A stretch of 64,000 bases of DNA from Enoplolaimus lenunculus (lineage: Eukaryota; Nematoda; Enoplea; Enoplida; Thoracostomopsidae), in contig JASANG010002773.1 of the NCBI GenBank assembly GCA_030248215.1, forward strand, positions 62,001-126,000, read 5' to 3'. A model generated the notes under the pieces. That model searched no databases. It saw only the letters and a program-made list of their open reading frames with translations, and had not been told where the DNA came from. Position numbers and translations under genes: made by a program. Below, piece after piece: positions 1-11,600 of this stretch. Within the stretch, counting starts at the first letter, position 1, and every line of letters starts with the position of its first letter.

Positions 1-1440
1 AATTCTTAATATATTTGAATTTTTTTTGTGACCTTGCATGATCATTTCACACCCAACTGTGAATTTTTGAAAAATTAGAATTTTAAGGCTCCAAAGTCAC
101 CCAACGGAAACGAAAAAATATTTTGTCAAAAGTTTCAATTTTTAAAAATTCAAATTTGGGTATGAAATGATCAGTGGAGGTCATGACAAGCTTAAATATG
201 CAAAATTTTTGCGAAATCGGATCGTTTTTCGGCAACAGCCAGCTGGGGCAGATAAGGAAAAGACACTACTACCTGACGCGTGACTGAGTTCACGACCAAA
301 ACGCGATGATATGCTTGAAAAACTTCGGGCATATACAAGGGCCATTGTTACTTTTAGAACCGTAATTTTAGACTAAGCTTATACCTAAGAATATGCCTAA
401 GCGAAAACAATCTAAAATCTAATCCACGCTCGTGGATGAGTGAACGAAAATGTTCATCAGCAAGGCTGATTTCTTAAACGTTTCGGTTTTAATTTTTGAA
501 ATAATTCTTGGGAAATTGCTCAGCAAATAAATTTGATTTGGTCTATTTGAATTATGGCCAACTATACTGCTAACTCTGAAGACAATTCATATCAAATCAA
601 ATGTATCACAGCTTAATACGAACCTTTTGCAGGTTACGAATACTTTATAAAGTATTTTATTAACCAGAAATCTCGGTGAAAACCGTTAAGTTCACATGCC
701 ATGTTTGCGTACCAGTGTAAAACTTAAAACAACCAAAGAACAAAACTGCACGCGTTGGAATTTCAAAGGTTTCACGAACATAAAAATGTGCCACCAGCAA
801 TTTTTGTGAGATTTAAACCTGAGAATTTGTCGGCTTTTTTGTATTAAATGTTGGGACAGGCGTTATGGTTTCTTTCATAATTAGCACTGCATATGATGGG
901 TGTTAATCTATTTAGAATTCCACAGTAAGGCAGGTTATGAAAAAAGGCTAAATTATTAAGACTACCTTTATGCGAACTAACTTTTGTTTGGTAAGGCTTT
1001 TCGTTGAGAATCGTTTCCATTGAACCAACCTAAGAAATCAAACGACGTTTACACACGGGTTTAATTACATTCTCCTCACCATTTCTGAAAGATTGCGATG
1101 TTCTTTTTTTCTGCAATCAGGTTTGCAAGCAATGTGAAATGAAATAAGGACGCAGTGCAAAGTTGAAAAACAAAAAAAACTGAAAAGTGACAAACATAAG
1201 ACTGCAAAATTTTTGTAAATTAAAAATTCGAGATTGTGCGCAAGTTTCAGTGTTTAAACTATGAAATTAGCGCACATCGTTCTGCAGCGCAGTTTTGTTT
1301 TGCAAACCAATTTGTAGGCACACTTTTAATATAACGCCAGAAGGCCGTTTCTCGACTGAAACACTTTTAAATCAAATATAATTTGGGAACTAAAAACATT
1401 ACCTCGTGCAAAATCAAACACAGGGTCGCGGATACAAAGG
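1..1440. other. Non-coding flank, no recognised feature
   Basis: AT-rich sequence downstream of gene C's 3' end. I see no exon, RNA gene or clear repeat here. Confidence 0.5.
16..240. repeat. Weak inverted motif pair around ATGATCATTTCACACCC
   Basis: TGATCATTTCACACCCAA near 39-56 recurs inverted as TTGGGTATGAAATGATCA near 156-174. Probably the two ends of a small old MITE; no other evidence. Confidence 0.35.
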
Positions 1441-1691
1441 CTACACTCAAAATAATATTTCTGATATTTAAGAAAAAATTTCTTACATTTAAGAAATATA
1501 ATTAGCAAGGCGCACTAGAAAAGTATTTCTGTTATAACAGAAATGTTTTCAAAAACGCTTTGAAATAAAGTTTGAAAATAAACGTTTTCTAGTTATTTTT
1601 AGAAAAATTGTCTTAAATATCAGAAAAACGTTTCAGATTTGCCACAGAAAATACTTTTATGAATAAGTTCAGAAATACTTTTTTATGTGTA
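1441..1691. mobile_element. 251-bp MITE-like repeat, copy 1
   Basis: About 95% alike to 13534-13784 by eye. It starts TACACTCAAAAT and ends in the near-inverse TTTTTATGTGTA, and carries repeated TTTCTGATATTTAAGAAA-type short palindromes. Non-coding. Confidence 0.75.
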
Positions 1692-1998
1692 ACCCGGCGT
1701 TTTTAGAAATCGCTATGATGGGCGTTGCCAAAATATTAAGTTGAGATGTGCATCTACGGATTGGTCGTACGTGTATACATAACTGCATTAGACATATGGT
1801 GAAGGAATGAACCTTGTCGCAGCTGCATTTTTTTACTTTATATATATAAAAATTGCTTGAGATACCCTGTTGGATACAACTCTACCACCCTGCTCACAGT
1901 TGTTAGTGCCCGTGTCATTTACAAGGTGTGGGCTTAGCTTAGGGTGGTTGTGGTACAATATCAATTCTGTAGCGAATAAACTTGTCTAGTTGTGTAAA

Positions 1999-2212
1999 CT
2001 GCAAAAAATGGCGAGTCAACTTGACTCTCTCCGAAATAGGCTTTTCCTAACTACACAAATTGAGTCAAAATTCGACTCCGCCAGAGTCAAATTCGGTTCA
2101 CTGAATCGCTGAGTCGAATTTGACTCTGATGGAGTCAAATTTGACTCAGTTTGTGTAGTCAGGAAAAGCCTATTTCGAAGATACTCAATTTGGCTCACCA
2201 TTTTTACAGTGA
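1999..2212. mobile_element. Fold-back MITE with GAGTCAA palindromes
   Basis: The two halves are reverse complements over most of 213 bp. CGAAATAGGCTTTTCC on the left returns as GGAAAAGCCTATTTCG on the right, and the ends (CTGcAAAAAATGG / CCATTTTTACAG) also pair. The centre is a string of GAGTCAAA/TTTGACTC motifs. Confidence 0.8.
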
Positions 2213-2409
2213 CGTTGTACGAGCATTCGGAAATGTAACAAATTCCTATCGCCAGTTGCTAGTGAACCAAATCGTGTAAATCGAATATGCTTCGTTTGAT
2301 TGCTCGAAAATTACACAAGACCAACCACAAGCTAATCATAGGCGATAACCAGAAATGAAAGATGTGCTTGTTTATCAAAGTGCGTTGCGTCTTGCGCTGT
2401 CTAGAGACA

Positions 2410-2607
2410 TTATTTTCGACAAAAACAGAAAAGGTTCAAAACGTTACGCGAAATGTACAAACCTGAAAATTGTTTTGGTCTCATCAATAGCGCTGTTTTG
2501 GTGATTCGTTTGCGCGACTGATTGACGTCCCACGACAAACTCATCAAATGCTCTTGATCCCGACCGACAACTTTGTACGGGATGTTTAAGTTTGTTTTTT
2601 CTGAACA
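2410..2607 (-). CDS. FReD cassette C, exon 5: terminal exon
   Basis: A 198-bp terminal exon (acceptor TTTCAG). [34 protein letters not shown], then a 20-odd-residue tail to TAA. A CAG|GTTTGT inside the tail could act as a donor to a further exon, changing only the tail. Confidence 0.85.
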   Translation of the reverse strand, partial: CSEKTNLNIPYKVVGRDQEHLMSLSWDVNQSRKRITKTALLMRPKQFSGLYISRNVLNLFCFCRK

Positions 2608-5600
2608 CTGAAACGAAATCGGGTGAAAAATGCAAAAATTAAACTAAATATGTCCAAACTTTTTTTCGAATTTTTCGTTGGTGCCGCTTTGAAATAGTAC
2701 TTAAAAACATGAGAATCAATATTTAACCTCGAACAAAAAAACCATGCGACCAGTGCCGGAGCAGGCCAGGTTGGGGCTTCCCAAACTTCCAGGGCAATCC
2801 TCCAATGCGGTGTTCAAATCCAAGTTGAATATTAACGGCTATTTCTTGTTTAAAATCTTGTTAGGGTGAGTGCCGAAAAATGGGGGTCTGGGGTGACTGC
2901 TCTGACCCTGCATGCGACACGCCGAAATCTGTGTGTGTTGGGAATGACAAGATATGTAATTTGGATATCGTTCCAGCTGAATTTTGGCGTTTTTTATTTC
3001 ATGTTGAGAGTTGACAAAAGAAAGAACATTTAGCAGCCCAAGCCGTAATTCAGCACAATCACGACTTGGGCTAGCCGAAGGCGGAATCATGTCTGATAAA
3101 GCTTCGCGGTTTCTGATTGGTTATTTGATAGCGGCAAATTAGCTAAGTCAAAAAACTTCTTGGTAACCAACAGGTAATTTTCCAAGTAGTCAATGTGTTT
3201 TACTGTACGTCTAGGGTGCATAAAGACGTGATGGCAAGAATAAAGAGATCATGTATTATGAGCCCTTATCATGTCACACCGTTTGTAGCTGATTTTTAAC
3301 ACTGGGCAAGAAGCGGTATGTTGAATAACCAGGCTAGTTACCTCGGGATCAAACCACCATCCAGATCGCCACCAAAGACCGCAGTGTAACCGTGGATTGT
3401 TGTCTGTATCTTTGTCCCATGTTCCGAATTTTTTGTTTCGACACCACGACAACATATTTTCTGCAACAATAACGCGAAAATGTGTATTTGGTAAAAATTG
3501 AACGACGTATAAAGAACAGTCGCAATATTTTGTTCGTTTCAAAACGGTACGGTTTGGTACAAAATTGAATTTTATCGAGTATTTAAAGTTCGAATGAATT
3601 TTAATCAATTGATCTTAATACTGAAAACCCTCAAACTTATAATCAAATGAATTGTCCGGATTTAATTCTACGTCTAACAAAATATTAAGCTAAAAACTGT
3701 TAAAATAAATATAGCTCAAAAATGATAAAGAAAAGCACAAACGCCTCAGTAAACAGGTTTTAGTGTTATTGCAATTTTTTTAAATATACCATCTGCGAAA
3801 ATTGACTGCCGTGATATTGCAATATCATGTAGATGGCTCTGCCACTCTTAAACCTTTTTCAAACTAAAAAATAAAATAAAATCCTAAATCAAAACCATAC
3901 CTTAAGGGAGTCCCTGGCTCCACCTAGTCTCTCTTAGAACTTAAGTTAGGCTTAGGCGTTGCTACAAGGCATAGAAATTACAAAATTTATGCTATGGCGG
4001 CTGTGTCCGCAATGTAAACGTACCTGGGCCCTGCGTGGCCGTATAATGTTGTTGAATATTATTTCATATCATGTTCACCTACGATGCGAATAACGACATA
4101 GCTAGGCTATGTCAGCTCCAATATGGTGCTTAAGTATTGTGTGTGTCTCAGGTGGTGTTATGGTTGTTGTTGCAACGAGAACCGGGTGTGTGGCTCTGGA
4201 CCTCAACCGCATAGCGGACACCCAATTGAGGGTGTCGGCGAAATGCAAATGAGGTCGCGATGCAAAAGGGGTAGCCAGGACCGGAATCTGTATCATTCTA
4301 GAGCTAGTACGAGGCGGTGAGTTGCAATTATTACGGAGGCGTTTTACGGTTACTTTGTATTGTTGCGTTAAGACTTTTACGGTTGGATTGCGAACAGAGC
4401 TTGGGTAAGTAAGTTGAATTAAATTAGTTTAAGTATAGTCACGGTGGCCCAAGATGTGAAGGAAACTACGGTGTTACGGATTTAATCGGAATTGCGCAAG
4501 GCGCGGGTTAACCCAGTATTGAGTACTGGTGTCATGTGCTAACGGAGATCTTGGGAATATTAGGACAACCTGGGAAACGTAGTCTAATAAATCTAACGGG
4601 GTTAGATTTATTATTCTACAACGGATTGGGCCAAATCTAACGGGGTTAGATTGGTCGGTAAAATTTGGTGTAACTCTAACGGGGTTAGAGTGCACGGTTT
4701 ATCAGGGGGTAATTCTAACAGGGTTAGAATTGCACGGATTCTGGAAACAGTAAAAGTATTGGTGACGGTAAAGCCAGTGGCTGGATTAAAACAGATTCAG
4801 GCGTCGGCTTTAAGGATTCCGGCTCAGGTTGCCAGTTAAATTACATAACCTGTGATTTACTGGTGTTGTTAATTGGTGTTATACAGGATTTGGGTTGGGG
4901 TTTAATAAACGATTACCGGCCGCGTTTACTAAATCAGAGCGATAAGCGGACATCGAGAAAAGAACTATACAGGAGATACAGGATACAGGGCGTAGTTAAA
5001 ATCACGAACTTCTCACAGATCCACTGTTTAATTTGCAATATATTAGTTTGCAATCTACCACATTAATGAAAAAGCAATTGAAGACAGAGCTAAGTAAGAA
5101 AGGACTCCTAACGTACACGTGAATAAATGTATGGCTTGGGTTATCATGAATCTTTGCACTCACAAAAGCTACACTAAATTTGTCAACTCGAAAAAAAATC
5201 TATTTAAAGCAATAAGCATTCATTTAGACATAACAGACCCCTAACAAATTTGCAGTTATGTTTGAATTAGGCGTAAATTCACGATGCTTATTTTAGGCTT
5301 ATTCTCAACTGTGACTACCAAGATACATCTTACACGGCACCATTACTTTGTCCGAATACCATTTTGCCAAGTTTAAGGCGATAAAAGTCAGCTTCTGATT
5401 CAACAAATAAATCTTCGTATTTTTCGTAAACTGTTTCACCGTTGTCGATTGTCAATTTGAGCAACAGTTCATAAGTCATGTTTGCTGTTCGTAAAATTTG
5501 ATGAATAAGCTCGTTACCTGGCAATTATGAATACAACCTGTAGCCCTTGTTCGCATAATAAGAGGCACTATGTCCAATGGTTGCGCTATACTTGACGTCC

Positions 5601-8600
5601 GGCGCAGCTCGTCAACGTGCGTCACCTGTACGGCGCCGTCCGTCACCGTCCGCCACCCGAACGGCAACACGGCAACGTCCGTCGCAGTCCATCACCGTCC
5701 GTCACCCGCATGGAAACGACCGTCACCCGCACGGCACCGTCCGTCACCGTTCGCCACCATACGTTATCGTACGTAAATTATTTGCGTACGATACCCACGT
5801 TGACGGACGGCGCCGTACGGGTGACGGACAGCGTCGGACGGTACGGTGAGAATTGGTCAATGCAAAATGTCATATATGTTTATGACATATGACTTTACGT
5901 ATGCAAATTCAAACAATGTTTACACATCAAAGTTTTATCAATGTTGGAACAATGTCCAACGTAAGTATTAACGTGATTCCATCTTTAATAATAACCATAA
6001 GCTGCTGTTGCTAACTTTTTTATCCAATAGATAGTCGCTGATTCGTAAAAATAGCTTATTACAGCGTTTGTTCGCGATTCCGTAGAAAGTAATATAATTA
6101 TTTGCCATTTATAAACCACAAAAGTGTAATTACAATGTTAAAACAAATGATAAAAAACACAATCTTTCCATCTTCCTGAAACCGTGAACTTACCAATCCA
6201 GTATCCACCACTATTCGCGCTTCCAAAGCCATATTTGTACTCAATCCATGTCTTCCAAAACTCTTGGTAGTGATTTTCACGTTTTTGTATAACCTAAAAC
6301 TAGCCAAAAGTCTTAATTTTGCGCTATAATATATAGTTCGATCGTAGGCCTAATTGCTACTCAGGCTAATTAATATACCCAGGTCAAGTTGTTATTCTGA
6401 TCACCAGTGGCACCGTCAGGGACACCGCAGGGTTCGTAAAGCTGTAATGAGTTTTTCAAAATGGTGTTCGCCTAACTTGTAAATCTGAATTTAAACGTAT
6501 GAGAAAGACAAAATTAATTATATAAATAAGCTTCGCAAATCTTCGACCACAGTTTTATAAAATTATTGGTTACGTTAATTAATTTCTCTACCCAAATAGC
6601 AATTAACTATAGGCCAAATAGCAATTAAACATTTATCAAAATACAATAAAGTATAAAATCAACGCTAATCGGTTGCAGGTAGCGCGTCGATCGTGTAATT
6701 AAATCTCATTGGACAGTACTATTATGAAAAATTTTCCACATCAAAAATCTGAAAATAGTCACACACAGTAGCCACGGGAGAGGTTTAAAGTTTACGCCCC
6801 CATTGTGGGTTTTGTGCATGGGGCTTTACACACAGTTCCATTCTGCAGCACAAGAACCTCCACCTTTGAAATTTTAATAAAACATAACCCTTCCTTTCGA
6901 AAATGCTGGCTAGACCCATAAACCACCACGCAGAACATACCGTCCAACCGCCACCCAGTGCACGAAAATCGCACAAAACCATTGACAGGCAGTCATCATT
7001 GGCAGTTGGAATACAACCCCGTCGTTTGACGTAATGATGCAGTTGTGAATCTTGAGCAGTACCTTGTTGCTGTATACCAGCGCAATCATGTGCTTCAGCT
7101 TAAAAGATGAAACAAATTTCTATTAAACGGCTAGGACGAACCGTGTAGGTCACGACTGACCAGTAGGGGGTTCGCTAACCATAAAATTTTTGCCCTCTCC
7201 ACTAGAAAAGTTTGATCCATGCTTTAAAGCCACCTAAAATCTTTGTACATCACCCCTAATATTGTTTAGCCCGCCTCAGCTAAATGAGCTGGCTGTGGGG
7301 CTGAGCTAGGAAGCTTAATTGTTCTGAATTAAAAGCAGTATGAATGCAATGTTTACATTATCTATTACTTTTCACACGAAACAGCGCTATTATGATTCGC
7401 TTAGGTATTGGAATACATGGCTACAAGAAATAATGCCAGAACTCTTGCGCTCTTTCACCACATTTAACGTTGGAGCTTCTCTTAGTACAGCTTCCAACAT
7501 AAATAGAGTTGTTATACAGGGTGCGAACTATTTTGTCAACATTCAGTCAACAACAATACTTTTTACGCACCAGGTATTACACAGTAACCGCGTTCATCCC
7601 GTTCCATATCCGCCGGACATCCACACTGAAATAAGTGAAGCCGTGGATTATACGCGCATTGACTTTTATCACAGTCCAATGCAAAATGATCGCAATCTGC
7701 AACAATACATTTTATTAAATGACCAGTATTACTTTGAGGGGCGTAACAGTAGCTTAAGCAACGTTCTACAGATTAACTGAATCTTATCCAAAGTCTATAT
7801 GTAACCCTAAGAAAAAGAATTATTCTAAAATTTTAAATTTGTTACATTCGGATGTAAGGATCTTACAATTTATCATAAAAGATATTCTGACTAGTATGTG
7901 AGCAACATATTGCGAAAACGGCTCGGCAGAGAAACGAATGAGAAGTTAAACGCAATTTTCGTTGCACAGGAGTGAAATTTTGTAAGACGGACACCTTACC
8001 ATTCTATCAGAATTAATTTTTGATGGAAGGGCGCGCCCCTCGTATCATGATCAGCCTGTGGAGCTGCAAGACAAAAATTCTAAACTGTAGCTAGCAGGTT
8101 AACTTAAATCGGAAACATGTGCTCAATTTGCGAGTCTATGGTTCGTTATTGTCTAAAATTTGCATAAATCATGTGGTGATAGGCGCCACACCCACTTAAG
8201 AATTCAGGCATAAATTTCACGACCAGTTTCACTTTGCAAAACATTAAAGACCACGCGAAGAACTCACTTTCATCCGATGAATCGTAACAATCATCGCGTC
8301 CGTCCAGTACATGCGAGTCTTCAACACACTGTTCTTGATTGTAACAACAAAACTGACCCAAAGATGCACAGTAATCCGGCCCTAAAAGTTCAAAGTTCGG
8401 AGGCTGCGCTCAAATGAGCATTAACCGACAGGCTTATGACCATCTCAACTTTCCAGGACGTTAAACATTTTAAGAACGGGTATGCAAAGTATCCGGATGA
8501 CTCATGAGGAAGGTTGAAACTTTGTTCACGCTTTAGATATTCTATAGAGAAACTGAGTACTGCTAGTAGCCGTCTGGCTACGGGCTTGCAGCTGGGGTGT

Positions 8601-11600
8601 TAATGGTGAGGGTACCTACTGTATTGACCCGAATAAGAGGGGGGTAATAAGAGGGGGGTCGCCATTTTGAGTCCTAATCATTAAGAGTCCGTATCCCTAA
8701 TGAGAGTCCGTAAGCGGATAGAGTCTCTAAACTTGAATTAGAGTCCATAAATGTCAATTATCCCTAATTGTAGCGCATAAATGCCGCCAGGACCAAATAA
8801 TTTGAGTTTGAAACATTAAAGCGTACTTAAATTTTGAACAATTTTATAAATCCACCAGAAACATGGCCGCCCCTTAATGTAAATTGGGTAGATATATGTT
8901 TCAATGAATAACAAAAACTGCAACCGTATACTCCGCGTAGCGAGTAGTAAGGTATTGCTGGGCCTCTGTATCGAGAGAAAAACAACTGATTGGCTGCATA
9001 AATGAGCTAAGCAGCTTACAGTATTTACGTTTATTAAAACACCAGACTAAGCAGCAACATAAGTAGACTCAGTTCTAAAAGTTTAGGCGATTGAGCAGAA
9101 TAATCGGGTTCTAAACATACCTGGTACGCACTTCGCTCCGTCGTTGATGTTTCCTGGAGGGCATAAGCATGTATAATTGCTATATTTAGGAATAGGTATA
9201 CATTTTGCATCACGAGAACACGTGTGCCGATTATGTCTGCAAGCATCTGAAAATAGACGCAAAAGGTGTAAGCAATGAAAGAAACTTCGCAACTGTACCG
9301 AACGTTAAGCCAAAAAATTTTATGACAAACATAACCGATTAATTTTAGTTTTGAGATGCGCGTTTGAGAATGTGCAAAATAATATATAAAGGCAAATTCC
9401 CTTACGTCCATCATTAATATTTTTTATTGGTGACAGTCAAATAGCACCGCAGGCGGAATTATCAAGTGCACTGTTCAAACATAATTGAGTAAATTACTTC
9501 AGCAAATAAGCACAACCAGTACTTTCCAAGGCTTCTGTATCTTTTCCCACGGTTTTCAAAATTATCATATTTTATCATAACTTTATAGGCTTATTTACCT
9601 TCGTCACTGTAGTCACCACAATCGTTCTGACCGTCCAAAATCCATTCTTCAAATATACACGATGACGTTACGTTTCTAGGATGACAACGGATAGAACCTT
9701 TCACTTTGCACAAACCACGATAACCTGTAAACTTCTGGTTGCAACAAACATTACCGCATGGTTATAACGCATTTGAAATAATTTTCAACAACAAAATTCC
9801 AAGTCATCCGTCAAGAAACTTCTGCAAGACTACTCAAATTTGTCTATTGTTCACTCCCACCGCCAGGATTAGGCCTAAGTTCAGGCTTACTTTCAGGCTT
9901 TCGAAAACGCTTTAGTAAGCCTGAACCTAAACCTATACATATGACCAGGCGTTTAGACGGAACCTTTATCGATTTCTGAATGTTCAGGCAGGCGTGTATG
10001 CGTTGACTGCTTCTACTTCCTTAAGAAGAAGAGAACAGTATTGCCGCTTACAAAAAGACAATCCAAATATTTGATAAATACATTATGTTTACGGAATATA
10101 AACCTTACGTTGTTTGTCTTTGCATAGTTCAGTTGCTTTATCCGTTGGCACACATTTGCATCCGTCACACCTTTGAAATCCGCGTTGGCAGTCTAAAATT
10201 AATCAACTAAGGGACGTATTGTATAAACTAAAAATGATCTCTTAACCCTTTCTCACACGAATATTTTCTATGTTCCATGAGACCTACTTTTATGCTAGGA
10301 TTCGAACTCCAGTGACAGAAGTGGGAGGCGTATACCATCACCACCCAGCTATATGAGCTTGACTGTAAGCCCGAGGGGGCTCTCACGTCTTGTGGTGATT
10401 TGGTACTATGTATACATGTTGCAATTGTTAAACATGGTGCGATATATATTATTTAACGTATATACACTGCGCTGAGTTGCCTATAGGCAACTCAATGTGA
10501 GAAGGGGTTATCGATAGTAAACTGAAAATTTTTCCATTAAAGATAGTAAACTGAAAATTTTCCGCTTAACCCTTTTCCACATGAATATTTTCTATTTTCC
10601 ATGAGACCTACTTTTATGCTACGATTCGAACTCCAGTGACTGAAGTGGGAGGCGTATACCATCACCACTCAGCTATAGGAGCTTGACGCTCGAGCTCGAG
10701 GGGGCTGTCACGTCTTGTGGTGATTTAATACTATGTATACCTGTCGCAATTGTTAAACACGGTGCGATATATATTATTTAAAGTATATACACTTTGCTGA
10801 GTTGCCTATAGGCAACTCAATGTGAGAAGGGGGTATAGATAGTAAAGTGAAAATTTTTCGCTTAACCCTTCCTCACATGAATATTTTCTATTTTCCATGA
10901 GACCTACTGTTACGCTAGGATTCGAACTCCAGTGACTGAAGTGGGAGGCGTATACCATCACCACTCAGCTACAGAAGACAACTCAATGTGAGAAGGGGTT
11001 AAACAAGTGATTTAAAGCTGAAAGCGTCAACATATTTCTAAAACTCATTTGAGGCGCTAAACAGATTGACAGCAACGGTATATACATACTGAATAAAAAC
11101 ACAAAAATATTTTGGATATCAGCTGAATTATGTTCGTAAAGATTTCACAGTAAACAAAAGAAGGATCATTGGCATCCGCTGTACTCTTCCTGTATCCGCC
11201 TCTGAAACTTATCATATTATAACGATTTTGAATTTCAATATTTGACTAATAATATACAGATGTCTTCGTGGCGACAAAGTACAACTATTCAGGTTTTGTT
11301 CTGTTATTACACAGATTTGTGTTCATGAATAACTTGGATTGAATTAGTTGTTGCAAATCTATAACTTATTACATTTGCGAAATTTACAGTTGAAATATTC
11401 TATCAGTGAACGTTAGGGTTTTTGTCAACATTATTCTAGATTTAAACAATAGCATTCGGGTTTTTGGACATTTTAAGCTATAATTCCAGGATTATGAAAT
11501 TTCCTACGTGCACACCACAATTAAGATAAGATAATACAATGCACCAAACTACTGGCAGCATTTGCGCCGACATGAGTTTCTGTAAAATCAGGGGCGGAAC

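Noticed and set aside
5570-5892. Plus-strand frames rich in Arg/Pro/Ser near 5.6-5.9 kb
   Set aside because: They are by-products of a GC-rich inverted repeat; three overlapping frames are open at once.
10243-11002. tRNA genes at the A-box/B-box-like cores
   Set aside because: The cores lie inside dispersed, variable repeats with inverted ends, and the cloverleaf stems do not pair properly.
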